Source: an uncultured Bacteroidales bacterium (GTDB lineage Bacteria > Bacteroidota > Bacteroidia > Bacteroidales > Muribaculaceae). From it: a DNA stretch of 64,000 nt. Position numbers and translations under genes: made by a program. Each line of letters begins with the position of its first letter. Positions within the stretch are counted from its first letter, which is position 1. Positions 17,612-26,671 of this stretch are shown one piece after another. Under the pieces are notes generated by a model. It had not been told where the DNA came from and ran no database searches. It saw only the letters and a program-made list of their open reading frames with translations. The stretch lies in assembly GCA_902768435.1 (NCBI GenBank), contig CACXLJ010000017.1, positions 1 to 64,000 of the forward strand. Direction: 5' to 3'.

Positions 17612-18949
17612 TTAGCGCCTGCGCGGCATGTTGCGCATGTTGCGCATCATCTTCAACGGATTCTTCGTGGTCACAGCCTGCATCATCTTGCGGGTCTGGT
17701 CAAACTGCTTGAGCAGGCGGTTAACCTCCTGAATGTTGGTGCCGCTACCCCTGGCAATGCGCTCACGGCGACGGCCGTTCATCACTTCAGGATGCTCACG
17801 CTCGTATGGGGTCATCGAGTAGATGATGGCCTCTATGCTCTTGAAGGCATTGTCATCAACATTAATGTCCTTCATAGCCTTGCCCATGCCAGGAATCATC
17901 GAGGCAAGATCCTTGATGCTGCCCATCTTCTTGATTTGCTTGATTTGCTGCAGGAAATCATTGAAGTTGAACTCGTTCTTCGCAATCTTCTTCTGCAGCT
18001 TGCGGGCTTCTTCCTCGTCGTACTGCTGCTGAATGCGGTCGACTAACGACACAATGTCGCCCATGCCCAGAATGCGGTCGGCCATACCGGCAGGACGGAA
18101 CGGGTCGATGGCCTCCATCTTCTCGCCGGTTCCCACAAACTTGATGGGCTTGTTCACCACCGTGCGAATCGAGAGCGCAGCACCGCCACGGGTATCACCG
18201 TCGAGTTTGGTGAGCACCACGCCGTCAAAGTCCAGACGGTCGTTAAATTCCTTTGCGGTATTCACAGCATCCTGACCCGTCATCGCGTCAACCACAAACA
18301 GGGTCTCGGTGGGATTGATGGCATCCTTGATGGCCTTGATCTCGGTCATCATCATCTCGTCAACAGCCAGACGACCTGCCGTGTCCACAATCACCACATC
18401 ATTGCCACGGCGACGAGCCTCGGCCACGGCGTTACGGGCGATGCTCACAGGATCCTTGCTTTCGGGCTCACTGTAAACGGGCACACCTATCTGTTCGGCA
18501 AGCACCTTCAACTGCTCGATTGCTGCGGGACGATACACATCGCATGCCACCAGCAGCGGTTTTTTGCCCTTCTCTTTTTTCATCTTGTTGGCAAGCTTGC
18601 CCGAGAATGTGGTCTTACCTGAACCTTGAAGACCCGACATCAATATCACTGCAGGATTGCCTTGAATGTTGAAGGGGGCTTGATCGCCGCCCATCAGCAA
18701 AGCCAGTTCATCGTGCACGATTTTAACCATCAACTGGTTAGGATTCAATGCATTAATCACATTCTGGCCCAAAGCCTTTGCCTTCACCGTGTCGGTGAAT
18801 TGTTTCGCAACCTTGTAGTTCACATCGGCCTCAAGGAGCGCTCTACGCACCTCCTTGAGAGTTTCAGCCACATTAATTTCAGTTATCTTACCTTGTCCTT
18901 TCAGTATCTTGAACGATCTTGTAAGTCTTTCTGATAAATTTTCAAACAT
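17612..18949 (-). CDS. ffh: Signal recognition particle protein Ffh
   Basis: A 445-residue GTPase that binds 4.5S RNA and signal sequences and targets nascent membrane proteins to FtsY. The N domain (1-85) is followed by the G domain with GLQGSGKTT at 106-114, DVYRPAA, DTAGR and TKLDGDTRGG. The methionine-rich M domain contains SMIPGM, MTPYEREHPEVMNGRRRERIARGSG and a basic tail of MRNM repeats. Length and order are standard. Confidence 0.97.
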   Translation of the reverse strand: MFENLSERLTRSFKILKGQGKITEINVAETLKEVRRALLEADVNYKVAKQFTDTVKAKALGQNVINALNPNQLMVKIVHDELALLMGGDQAPFNIQGNPAVILMSGLQGSGKTTFSGKLANKMKKEKGKKPLLVACDVYRPAAIEQLKVLAEQIGVPVYSEPESKDPVSIARNAVAEARRRGNDVVIVDTAGRLAVDEMMMTEIKAIKDAINPTETLFVVDAMTGQDAVNTAKEFNDRLDFDGVVLTKLDGDTRGGAALSIRTVVNKPIKFVGTGEKMEAIDPFRPAGMADRILGMGDIVSLVDRIQQQYDEEEARKLQKKIAKNEFNFNDFLQQIKQIKKMGSIKDLASMIPGMGKAMKDINVDDNAFKSIEAIIYSMTPYEREHPEVMNGRRRERIARGSGTNIQEVNRLLKQFDQTRKMMQAVTTKNPLKMMRNMRNMPRRR

Positions 18950-18994
18950 AATTTCTTAATTTTATTCGTTTTGCTATTTTTTTGAATCTCCTAT

Positions 18995-19348
18995 TTACTT
19001 GATGAGTTTGTTAGTGTGTGTGTCAGGGAACACGATAGCCGGCTTGAACTTGCGGGCCTCGTCAGGTGTCATAAAGGCATACGACATGATGATGACAACA
19101 TCGCCGGGTTCCACCTTGCGGGCAGCAGCACCGTTCAGGCATATTTCGCCCTTGCCGCGCTCACCCTTAATCACATAGGTGTCGAGCCGCTCGCCATTGT
19201 TGTTATCCACAACATACACGCGCTCGCCCTCAATGATGTTGGCGGCTTCCATCAGTTCTTCATCAATCGTGATGCTGCCTATGTAGTTCAGGTTCGCACC
19301 TGTCACAGTCACACGATGTATCTTTGATTTAACTACTTGTATCTGCAT
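18995..19348 (-). CDS. panD: Aspartate 1-decarboxylase proenzyme
   Basis: A 117-residue pyruvoyl enzyme that makes beta-alanine from aspartate for pantothenate. Self-cleavage between Gly24 and Ser25 in YIGSITID creates the pyruvoyl group. Lys9, Arg12 and the [20 protein letters not shown] segment are conserved. The start codon lies one base after the panC stop, so the two steps leading to pantothenate are translationally linked. Confidence 0.97.
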   Translation of the reverse strand: MQIQVVKSKIHRVTVTGANLNYIGSITIDEELMEAANIIEGERVYVVDNNNGERLDTYVIKGERGKGEICLNGAAARKVEPGDVVIIMSYAFMTPDEARKFKPAIVFPDTHTNKLIK

Positions 19349-19349
19349 T

Positions 19350-20201
19350 TCAGCATTCGTTTTTATAAGTTATGTTATCAATTTCACGCACATCACCGCA
19401 ATACACCGTGATGCAGCCCACCACATAGTTGGAGTCGTTCCAGTCGGTCACAGGCTGCAGGGTAATGCCGTCGCATATCGAGAAGTATTCCACTTCCATC
19501 TCGGGATAGGCATTGAGCGTTGCCACCACCCAATCGTGCGTCTGCTCCACAGTGTGGAACGAGGCAAAGTCAAGGCTCTCCTTGAGCGTCTTGTAGATGG
19601 CGGGAGCCACGCGGCGCACTGTGGGGGTGAGCCTCACATTGCGGCTGCTCTTGGCAAGTCCGTCGGCCTCACGCACACAGGGGCAAGGCACAATCTCGAG
19701 ATTGAACCCCAACTGAGCCACCATGGCACGAATCACGGCAATCTGCTGAAAATCTTTCTCGCCAAAGTAGGCACGGTCGGGTTGAACAAAGGTGAACAGC
19801 TTGCTCACAATCTGGCACACGCCGTTAAAATGGCCGGGGCGCATGGCACCTTCCATCACCTCGGCAACTGGGCCAAGATGGAACACACGCGTGTCGGGTT
19901 CAGGATAAACATCTTCGACACTGGGCATGAATGCGATGTCAACGCCACACGACTCGAGCATGGCGGCATCGGCCTCGGCATTGCGCGGATAGGTGCGCAA
20001 GTCTTCCTTGTTGTTGAACTGAGTGGGGTTCAGAAACACACTCACCACCACAATGTCGTTTTCGCGGCGAGCTCGTTCCACAAGCGACTTGTGACCCTCG
20101 TGCAGAGCACCCATCGTGGGCACTAAACCAATGTTTTTGCCTTCCTGGCGATACATTTTCACTGCGTTTTGCAGTTCGGCGGGTTTGCTTATAATTTTCA
20201 T
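19350..20201 (-). CDS. panC: Pantothenate synthetase
   Basis: A 283-residue ATP-dependent ligase that joins pantoate to beta-alanine. It has the nucleotidyltransferase signature [15 protein letters not shown] (HEGH at 34-37), [27 protein letters not shown] and SSRNVRLT. It is the first gene of panC-panD, with a clear promoter about 30 bp upstream. Confidence 0.97.
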   Translation of the reverse strand: MKIISKPAELQNAVKMYRQEGKNIGLVPTMGALHEGHKSLVERARRENDIVVVSVFLNPTQFNNKEDLRTYPRNAEADAAMLESCGVDIAFMPSVEDVYPEPDTRVFHLGPVAEVMEGAMRPGHFNGVCQIVSKLFTFVQPDRAYFGEKDFQQIAVIRAMVAQLGFNLEIVPCPCVREADGLAKSSRNVRLTPTVRRVAPAIYKTLKESLDFASFHTVEQTHDWVVATLNAYPEMEVEYFSICDGITLQPVTDWNDSNYVVGCITVYCGDVREIDNITYKNEC

Positions 20202-20230
20202 TTCGATAGAATCGGTTTCTTAAATCGGTG

Positions 20231-20262
20231 CAAAATTAATACTCATTTATTACATAGACAAA
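20231..20262 (-). promoter_or_regulatory. Promoter of panC-panD
   Basis: On the minus strand, TTTG (20262-20259), a 20-bp spacer and TAATTTTG (20238-20231) match the Bacteroidota -33/-7 form well. Confidence 0.7.
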
Positions 20263-20319
20263 TAAAATTGCCTTTATATAATAATATACAATTATTATGC
20301 CAAATAAAGAGTGAAAACA

Positions 20320-22818
20320 TCATTCAAGCCAAAGATAAGTGGTGAGGCTCTCGCGGCCCAGATACATGGCCTTGGCTTTCACCAGTTTCACACCCTTGCC
20401 AATGGCCACAGGCGTCGTCCACACGGGCGAAGTTGCATCGGGCTCGCTGCCATCGAGTGTGTAGCGAATCACCTCGCCGCAATACTGGCTGTTGGCAAGC
20501 AGCTTGCCGTCCTTCACCACAATGCCTGGCTGCCCCAGCCTGAAAGCGAATCCACGACGCTTGAGCACGGGCAACTCGCTGCGACCTATCTTCTGGTTAT
20601 AGGCGCGCATGCAGCCATCAAAGTCCTGCTCGGCACCATTCTTTACAAACTCAGGAATTGCATTCCAGCCGCGTTCGCTCAGACCCAGCATCTTGGGCAG
20701 GCAGTACATTTGCACCTGTTCAAAGTTCCTGATGGTCTCGGCCCACAACTGGCCTTGAACACCAATGATGTTCTCCAACTTACGAAGCGGCACCTTGCCC
20801 ACCGCAGCATTCTCCATGTCGGTGGGAGTCCCGTCATACTGCATGCGAGCCGAGTGATAGATATTGTAGGGTTGAGCATACCAGGTAGCATACTCATCGA
20901 CCGCTCCACCCCAATGCAAGCCTTTTTCATATTGATGCCAGCCATAAGCCATATCAATGTAGAAATTGGTCACATTCGAGAGAATCACGGGATAACCGGC
21001 ATTGGCTATTGTGTAAGGCACCGTGTCGCGGCGGCCCACCGTGCTCCAGGCATTCACGCCAGCAAAGCGTTGGGGCATCACCGCATCATACTTTGCCGAG
21101 TTGTTCAACGCCACTTCCTGCCACCCTTCGATTTTGATACCTTTCTTGATCAAATAGTCCGAGATGCGACGCAAGTAGTATTCATGCACATCGTGCTGTG
21201 TCTTCAACCCCTCGCGTGCCATGAGTGCCTTGACTGCGGGCGAGCCGTCCCATGCACTGCGGGCCACCTCATCGCCACCCAGGTGCAAAACATCGAGTTT
21301 GAGACCGGCATCTTTGTAGATTTTAATCAAATCCTCGACCACGGCCTGCAAGAAGTTGTAGACGCCGTCCTGTGCCACATTCAGCACATTGTCGTGATAA
21401 CTCTGCGCCGAGGTAAAGTCTTGCTTGTCTTCATCATCCCACAACTTGTATTGCTCTGCCTTGAGCTTATCGGTCGAGGCATATTTCGCATAGCGGTTCT
21501 TCATAGCCACAATGGCAGCACGGGCATGACCAGGTGTCTCGATTTCAGGAATCACCTTAATGCCGTGAGCATCGGCATACTTGAGCAGTTCAATCATCTG
21601 CTCGCGAGTCAGGTAACCATTTGCGCTTTGTGTCAGGTCGTCGGGGTTGCCGTTGCCGTCAAAAATCTGAGCAAGGTATCCCTGTTCGGTGAGAGTGCAT
21701 CCGCGGCGCGAGGCCACCTCGGTGAGTTCTGGTATGCTAGGCATCTCCACACGCCATGCCTCGTCATCGGTGAAGTGAAACTGCAGACGATTAATCTTAT
21801 AGTACGACAGCAAGTCGATAAACCGTTTCAACTCGTCAAGGCGGGTAAAGTTGCGGGCAATATCAAGCATAAAGCCACGATAGGCCAAGTCAGGGGCATC
21901 TTTCACCTTTGCATGGTTCAGCTTGTGACCAGCGCTGTGGTCAAGAGCTGCAACCAGCGTCTTCACAGCGTTCATCAGCCCCGCCTCCGAAGCACCCGTG
22001 AGCACGATGGTGTCTTTTTTCACCAGCAGTTCATAGTATTCGCCATTGTTATTCAGCTTTTTATTGACATCGAGCCAAATCTTTGTACGCTGACCGCCAG
22101 TCTCATAGATACCGCGCTGGGCCAGTTCACTCAAAAGCAACTTCTTGGCCTTGCGCACGCCTCCCTTGAGAAACTTCGATTTGATGGTCACAAGATTGCC
22201 CACTTCGGTTGTGCCTGCGCCATATTCCACTGTCTTGGGGGTCGGGAAAATGTCGAACGAGCGGAACTCGGCCTGGCAGCATCCCTCGCCCTTGAGACGG
22301 GCATTGAAGGCGTACATATAGTTACCATCAGGGTAATCGTGCTGGCGTTTCACCCATTGCTTGGGGTCCTTGAGTTCAGGCACCGTTATTTTCACGCCAC
22401 GAGGATGAGCGTAGTCGCCGTTCATCACCACATGACCGCCTTGCGGCGTGTAGCAGATGTTCACCATGGTGCCACGCATGAGCATCTCCACCACCAGACT
22501 GTCGCCAGGCTTGAGCGGTTTATAGGCAGCATTGGGAGTCATGTGATAATAGGTGGTTGTCACTTCCTTGATGTCGACTGGGCAACCGGCAGGCAGCTTG
22601 AGCGCACGCGAGAACTGATTAAAGAAGAATTCCCAGTTGCCGCGAAGCGTGTCACCACTCACATTTTTCATCACAAAGCGCGAACTGTAATAACCCGGTT
22701 CGGCCTCGTTCTGCCCCATCTCCCAGCGCACTGCCAATGGCGATTGCGCCATCATGGGCATAGCCATGAGGGTAGCGACCATCACGACCATCAGTTTGTG
22801 TTTCAGTGTAATTTTCAT
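20320..22818 (-). CDS. GH20 beta-N-acetylhexosaminidase
   Basis: An 832-residue secreted glycosidase that removes terminal GlcNAc or GalNAc from glycans. Residues 1-24 form a signal peptide. An N-terminal carbohydrate-binding domain (about 25-160, CHB_HEX type) and a GH20b domain (about 190-310) precede the (beta/alpha)8 barrel. The barrel begins at DLAYRGFMLDIARNF and carries the catalytic pair Asp516-Glu517 in HLGGDEV. A C-terminal beta domain (GQPGIVVKDGKLLANSQY...) is present. The substrate is probably host mucin or chitin-like glycan (inference). It is 12 bp downstream of the phosphatase gene and probably cotranscribed. A long open frame on the opposite strand is a shadow. Confidence 0.94.
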   Translation of the reverse strand: MKITLKHKLMVVMVATLMAMPMMAQSPLAVRWEMGQNEAEPGYYSSRFVMKNVSGDTLRGNWEFFFNQFSRALKLPAGCPVDIKEVTTTYYHMTPNAAYKPLKPGDSLVVEMLMRGTMVNICYTPQGGHVVMNGDYAHPRGVKITVPELKDPKQWVKRQHDYPDGNYMYAFNARLKGEGCCQAEFRSFDIFPTPKTVEYGAGTTEVGNLVTIKSKFLKGGVRKAKKLLLSELAQRGIYETGGQRTKIWLDVNKKLNNNGEYYELLVKKDTIVLTGASEAGLMNAVKTLVAALDHSAGHKLNHAKVKDAPDLAYRGFMLDIARNFTRLDELKRFIDLLSYYKINRLQFHFTDDEAWRVEMPSIPELTEVASRRGCTLTEQGYLAQIFDGNGNPDDLTQSANGYLTREQMIELLKYADAHGIKVIPEIETPGHARAAIVAMKNRYAKYASTDKLKAEQYKLWDDEDKQDFTSAQSYHDNVLNVAQDGVYNFLQAVVEDLIKIYKDAGLKLDVLHLGGDEVARSAWDGSPAVKALMAREGLKTQHDVHEYYLRRISDYLIKKGIKIEGWQEVALNNSAKYDAVMPQRFAGVNAWSTVGRRDTVPYTIANAGYPVILSNVTNFYIDMAYGWHQYEKGLHWGGAVDEYATWYAQPYNIYHSARMQYDGTPTDMENAAVGKVPLRKLENIIGVQGQLWAETIRNFEQVQMYCLPKMLGLSERGWNAIPEFVKNGAEQDFDGCMRAYNQKIGRSELPVLKRRGFAFRLGQPGIVVKDGKLLANSQYCGEVIRYTLDGSEPDATSPVWTTPVAIGKGVKLVKAKAMYLGRESLTTYLWLE

Positions 22819-22830
22819 TGTTTATCGTTG

Positions 22831-23331
22831 TTAGTTGTTTTGTTCCATTAGCTTGGCGAGAATCTCGTTGAGCAACTGTACACAGGCATCTTCGAGCAGA
22901 TCTAATGCCAGTTCAAAGCCTTCGCTGCCTTCGTAGTATGGGTCTGGCACATAATCGTAGTGAGGATTTTGCGTGATATAATCGCCTATCATCACAATCT
23001 TTTGCACCTCCTCGGGAGTGCGTGCAAGCCGCACAAGGTCGGCACGATTGGCATCGTCCATCGCCACAATCATGTCAAAGTCGCCCATGTCATAGCCAGT
23101 GATGCGACGGGCACGGTGCGTGAGTTCATATCCGCGTCGACGGGCATGCACACGCATGCGCTGGTCAGGCAACTGACCGCTGTGGCCGCCATAGGTGCCA
23201 GCCGAGTCAATCTCAAACAGGTGAGCCACACCACGCTCGTCCACAAGGCGTTGCATCACACCCTCGGCAGCCGGTGAACGGCAGATGTTACCCAGGCACA
23301 CCATCAATATCTTGTATTTCTTTTCTTCCAT
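22831..23331 (-). CDS. Low-molecular-weight protein-tyrosine phosphatase
   Basis: A 166-residue cytoplasmic phosphatase with the P-loop CLGNICRS (Cys12, Arg18) and the general acid Asp130 in PDPYYEG. Substrates in this family are phosphotyrosine or phosphoarginine proteins, sometimes linked to polysaccharide kinases, none of which are nearby. The GH20 gene follows closely on the same strand. Confidence 0.93.
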   Translation of the reverse strand: MEEKKYKILMVCLGNICRSPAAEGVMQRLVDERGVAHLFEIDSAGTYGGHSGQLPDQRMRVHARRRGYELTHRARRITGYDMGDFDMIVAMDDANRADLVRLARTPEEVQKIVMIGDYITQNPHYDYVPDPYYEGSEGFELALDLLEDACVQLLNEILAKLMEQNN

Positions 23332-23373
23332 CTCTTGTTATAGAACTATTAGTTCTTTTGCCTACTTCGTTCT

Positions 23374-24363
23374 CTACAAATTATTTTGATTAATCAAATT
23401 CACCACAACTTTCACCATCACATCCTTCTCATCAGTGCGACTTTCTGCAATCATTAAGGTGAGTGCTACTAGGGTGTTATCAGCTATGCGTTTTGAACCA
23501 TCTTCTTTATAAAGAATGCCATTGTTATTCAAGAACCACAGAAACAAAGTGGCCGCAATGCGTTTATTGCCATCGGTGAATGAGTGATTCTTGGTCACAA
23601 GATATAGAAGCATAGCGGCTTTCTCTTCCACACTTGGATAGAGTTCTTTTCCATCAAAGGTTTGATATATCTGTCCAATACTGCTCCTGAATGATTCGTC
23701 TTTTTCATTGCCAAATAAACCACTGCCACCAAATTTCTCTCGAAGTGCGTTTATTTCACTCATCGCATTCTCATAGGTAGCATGAAAAAGTTCTTCCTGC
23801 GTCGTTTTTTCGATGGTCAATCGCTGATAATCGTAACTGTCGAGTGTGTCCAGGGCATAAGTATAATCGGTTACAACATCAAAAAGCGCCTGACTTTCAT
23901 CGGTAGAGAGTATCTGTTTATTCTGAATAGTTCGACCTAACATGCCCACCAATTGCCGCAATTCGCCAACTTGCTCACGACGCAGCCTTTCACTTACAGC
24001 ATAGCCCTTTATGAGATAATTCTTAAGGATTGTATTGGCCCACTGCCTGAATTTTATGCCTCGTTTTGAATTGACACGATAACCAACCGATATTATCATA
24101 TCGAGATTAAACAATGGGATGACTCTTCGCACTTCCCTGTGTCCCTCTATTTGAACTTGTGCAAAATTTGCACAGGTTGACTCTTTATCGAGCTCATCTA
24201 CTTTATAAATGTTGTTAATATGGCGTACAATTGATGTTCTGTCAGTTTGGAACAATTCAGCCATTTGAGCCTGTGAAAGCCACACTGTATCATTTTCAAG
24301 ACGGACATCAATTTGTGTTCGTCCATCTTCAGTTTGATATATAATAATCTTGTTTTCCTCCAT
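23374..24363 (-). CDS. RhuM-family protein with Fic/DOC domain
   Basis: A 329-residue protein. The first 170 residues match the virulence RhuM family (VWLSQAQMAELFQTDRTSIVRHINNIY, then VRRVIPLFNLDMIISVGYRVNSKRGIKFRQWA). The C-terminal half is Fic/DOC-like, with HSFTDGNKR at 260-268, close to the HPFxxGNGR nucleotidyl-transfer motif. Such proteins are widespread in accessory regions and are suspected toxins or defence factors, but none has an agreed function. No antitoxin gene is adjacent. Flanking genes are housekeeping, so it looks like a single-gene insertion. A weak -7 element (TAACTTTG) lies at 24390-24383. Confidence 0.85.
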   Translation of the reverse strand: MEENKIIIYQTEDGRTQIDVRLENDTVWLSQAQMAELFQTDRTSIVRHINNIYKVDELDKESTCANFAQVQIEGHREVRRVIPLFNLDMIISVGYRVNSKRGIKFRQWANTILKNYLIKGYAVSERLRREQVGELRQLVGMLGRTIQNKQILSTDESQALFDVVTDYTYALDTLDSYDYQRLTIEKTTQEELFHATYENAMSEINALREKFGGSGLFGNEKDESFRSSIGQIYQTFDGKELYPSVEEKAAMLLYLVTKNHSFTDGNKRIAATLFLWFLNNNGILYKEDGSKRIADNTLVALTLMIAESRTDEKDVMVKVVVNLINQNNL

Positions 24364-24495
24364 AATCTGGTGCTTGTGATTGCAAAGTTAGTGAATATTT
24401 TGCTACTTCCTTTTATTCTTTAGTCTTTTTCCCGCATCCACAAAAGCACAGCACGGTGACATCTTGCAATAGCACAAAAAATGTTCATCTCAGTA

Positions 24496-24527
24496 TTTGC
24501 TCACTTGAAAAAAAACACTTACATTTG
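24496..24527 (+). promoter_or_regulatory. Promoter of the nitroreductase-like gene
   Basis: TTTG (24496-24499), a 20-bp spacer and TACATTTG (24520-24527) lie 38 bp before the start codon. Confidence 0.65.
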
Positions 24528-24564
24528 TAGCAACGATTTATAACCGGAATTATTCTTTATCACA

Positions 24565-25167
24565 ATGAAAATAACAAATCTCATTATGGCAAGCATCTTA
24601 TTTGCTACCAGCGGCTTAGCAAGTGCCGAAATTCTCCCCGAACCTCAAACCATGGGCGGACAGCCTCTCATGAAAGTGATGAACGAACGCAAGTCGAGCC
24701 GTGACATCGACCCGCAATCCACTGTCACTAAGCAAGATTTGAGCAACATACTGTGGGCAGCCTGGGGCATCACCCACGACGGCAAGCGCACTATTGGCAC
24801 CGCTATGAATCGTCAGGAACTGGAGATCTATGTGATTACCGCCACCGAAATCAGCAAATATAGTGCCGAAGACAACACCCTTACTGTGGTGAATACCGGC
24901 GACTTCCGCGACATCTCGGCCATGCAAGACTTTGCCAAGACCGCACCCATCAACATCGTGCTTGTTGGCAACAATGAGAAACAAAAAATGGCTGAATTCC
25001 AGCACTATGCTGCAGGCGCTGCCTCGCAGAACATCTACCTCTACTGCGCTCAAGCTGGTCTCAAGACCGTCGTGAGGGCTGGTTGCGACCGCGAGAAACT
25101 GGCGCAAGCCATGAAACTCGACCCCGCCAAATTCAACATTCTCTATGTGCAGACGGTGGGTAAATAA
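24565..25167 (+). CDS. Exported nitroreductase-like protein
   Basis: A 200-residue protein with a signal peptide (1-21, ends GLASA) and a nitroreductase/SagB-type fold: MNERKSSRDIDPQSTVTKQDLSNILWAAWGITHDGKRTIGTAMNRQELEIYVI, and later AAGAASQNIYLYCAQAGLKTVVR. The Arg-Ser-Ser-Arg segment is the flavin-phosphate-binding part. Export is unusual for an FMN enzyme, but such exported forms occur in Bacteroidota. The substrate is unknown. It overlaps the next gene by 23 bp if that gene uses its first ATG. Confidence 0.85.
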   Translation: MKITNLIMASILFATSGLASAEILPEPQTMGGQPLMKVMNERKSSRDIDPQSTVTKQDLSNILWAAWGITHDGKRTIGTAMNRQELEIYVITATEISKYSAEDNTLTVVNTGDFRDISAMQDFAKTAPINIVLVGNNEKQKMAEFQHYAAGAASQNIYLYCAQAGLKTVVRAGCDREKLAQAMKLDPAKFNILYVQTVGK

Positions 25168-25891
25168 TAAATTGACCATTGCTTTTCTTCTATTTGGCTG
25201 GGTGACTATGCTGCTCGGCAGCAGTGCTTGCGGCAACTCACGCGATGAAAGGGTCGTCTATGTCAAGAAAAGCAGCGAATTGCCCCCCATCAGCAAGACA
25301 GCATCGCCCGTCAGCGACGATGCTCAGGTGCAGCGCATCACCACGCACATCATTCCAGGAAGCCTCAAGGAGATTTTCAACGACAGCAATCACATCCAGC
25401 TCCCTGCTGCCGAGGCCAATGGAATTGTGCCTATTACCGACTTCAAGACAGCCTACTTCACCAAGAAGCCGCTGGTGCATCTCTCCACCAGCAACATCTA
25501 TTTCATCGATTCGCTCCAGCACTCAATGCCCTACCTTGTGCCCAAGGCTGCCGCATTGCTCAAGGAGATTGCCACTGCGTTTTCCGACACCATCAAGGCG
25601 CGCGGACATGCCGACTACCGCATTCGTGTCACCAGCCTGCTCAGGACCGATTTTTCGGTTTCACGACTGCAGAAACGCAATCGCGCTGCCACCTCGCAGT
25701 CGTGCCACCTCTATGGCACCACTTTCGACATCAGTTGGGTAAAATTTGACTGTCTCGATCCCAACAAACCCATCTCGCTCGAGGACCTCAAGAATGTGCT
25801 CGCCGAGATTGTTTACAACTTCAGGGAACAAGGGCGCTGCTACGCCATATTTGAGCGCAAGCAGGGCTGTTTCCACATAACCGTACGATAA
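25145..25891 (+). CDS. DUF5715-like lipoprotein, possible M15-type peptidase fold
   Basis: A 248-residue protein. From the first ATG, the start MCRRWVNNKLTIAFLLFGWVTM leads to LLGSSAC, a lipobox with Cys29. A TTG at 25172 is a possible later start. The C-terminal part has TSLLRT, then SQSCHLYGTTFDISW and QGCFHITVR, which follow the SxHxxGxAxD and HxH pattern of D-alanyl-D-alanine carboxypeptidases of family M15. It may act on peptidoglycan (inference). It overlaps the preceding gene and is probably cotranscribed with it. Confidence 0.8.
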   Translation: MCRRWVNNKLTIAFLLFGWVTMLLGSSACGNSRDERVVYVKKSSELPPISKTASPVSDDAQVQRITTHIIPGSLKEIFNDSNHIQLPAAEANGIVPITDFKTAYFTKKPLVHLSTSNIYFIDSLQHSMPYLVPKAAALLKEIATAFSDTIKARGHADYRIRVTSLLRTDFSVSRLQKRNRAATSQSCHLYGTTFDISWVKFDCLDPNKPISLEDLKNVLAEIVYNFREQGRCYAIFERKQGCFHITVR

Positions 25892-25927
25892 CCAAATCCA
25901 TTCAAACAAAACCACTTTATATATAAA

Positions 25928-26668
25928 ATGATAGGACAAACTGCAATTGCCAATTATCTGAAATTTTCAGGGCACAAATCTATCGACCTCAAGGTCGCTC
26001 TCATCGACTGTGATGGAATACTTTACGACTCAATGAAAAACCACACCCGCGCATGGGTCAAACTCATGAAGAAGAACGGCATCAAGTGCACACGCGACGA
26101 GTTCTACCTCTACGAGGGCATGACTGGCGCCGGCATCATCAAACTCATGTTCAAGAAAGGCGTCGGCAAGAACATTACCGACGACGAGGCATGGGAACTC
26201 TACAAAGTGAAAGGCCGCTACCTCAAAGAACTGGGCGAGATTCCCGTTATGCCGGGAGCCTTGGAGATGCTCACCAAACTCAAAGAGGCCGGCATCGAGC
26301 GTGTGCTTGTCACAGGCTCAAGAGAACCCTCGGTGCTTGAACGCATCGACAACGACTTCCCGGAACTTTTCTCTGAAAAGCGCGTCACGGCCCACGACAC
26401 CCGTCACGGCAAGCCCAACCCCGAACCCTACCTCAAAGGCATGGCAAAGGCCGAGGCCAAACCTAACCAGTGCATCGTCATCGAAAATGCTCCGCTTGGT
26501 GTGCAGGCAGGTCACACTGCCGGTTGCTTCACCATCGGCATCACCACAGGCCCCATCTCAGAGAAAGAGCTTACCAAGGCAGGTGCCGACATCGTATTCA
26601 AATCGATGGAAGACTTCGTTGCCGCACTGCCCGAACTCATCGCTGATTTTAAGGAAACAACCCGATAA
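25928..26668 (+). CDS. HAD-family hydrolase (beta-phosphoglucomutase/phosphatase-like)
   Basis: A 246-residue cytoplasmic phosphatase of the haloacid dehalogenase superfamily. Motif I is DCDGILYDS (nucleophile Asp27, acid Asp29), motif II is VLVTGSR, and motifs III and IV are HGKPNPEPYLKGM and VIENAPLGVQAG. The helical cap between residues 35 and 100 places it near the sugar-phosphate phosphatases and mutases. The substrate cannot be predicted. aroB starts three bases after its stop. Confidence 0.9.
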   Translation: MIGQTAIANYLKFSGHKSIDLKVALIDCDGILYDSMKNHTRAWVKLMKKNGIKCTRDEFYLYEGMTGAGIIKLMFKKGVGKNITDDEAWELYKVKGRYLKELGEIPVMPGALEMLTKLKEAGIERVLVTGSREPSVLERIDNDFPELFSEKRVTAHDTRHGKPNPEPYLKGMAKAEAKPNQCIVIENAPLGVQAGHTAGCFTIGITTGPISEKELTKAGADIVFKSMEDFVAALPELIADFKETTR

Positions 26669-26671
26669 CTT

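Noticed and set aside
20311..22851. 846-codon open frame on the plus strand
   Set aside because: It is exactly antisense to the GH20 hexosaminidase, is rich in His, Val and Leu in the manner of reverse-frame translations, and has no domain.
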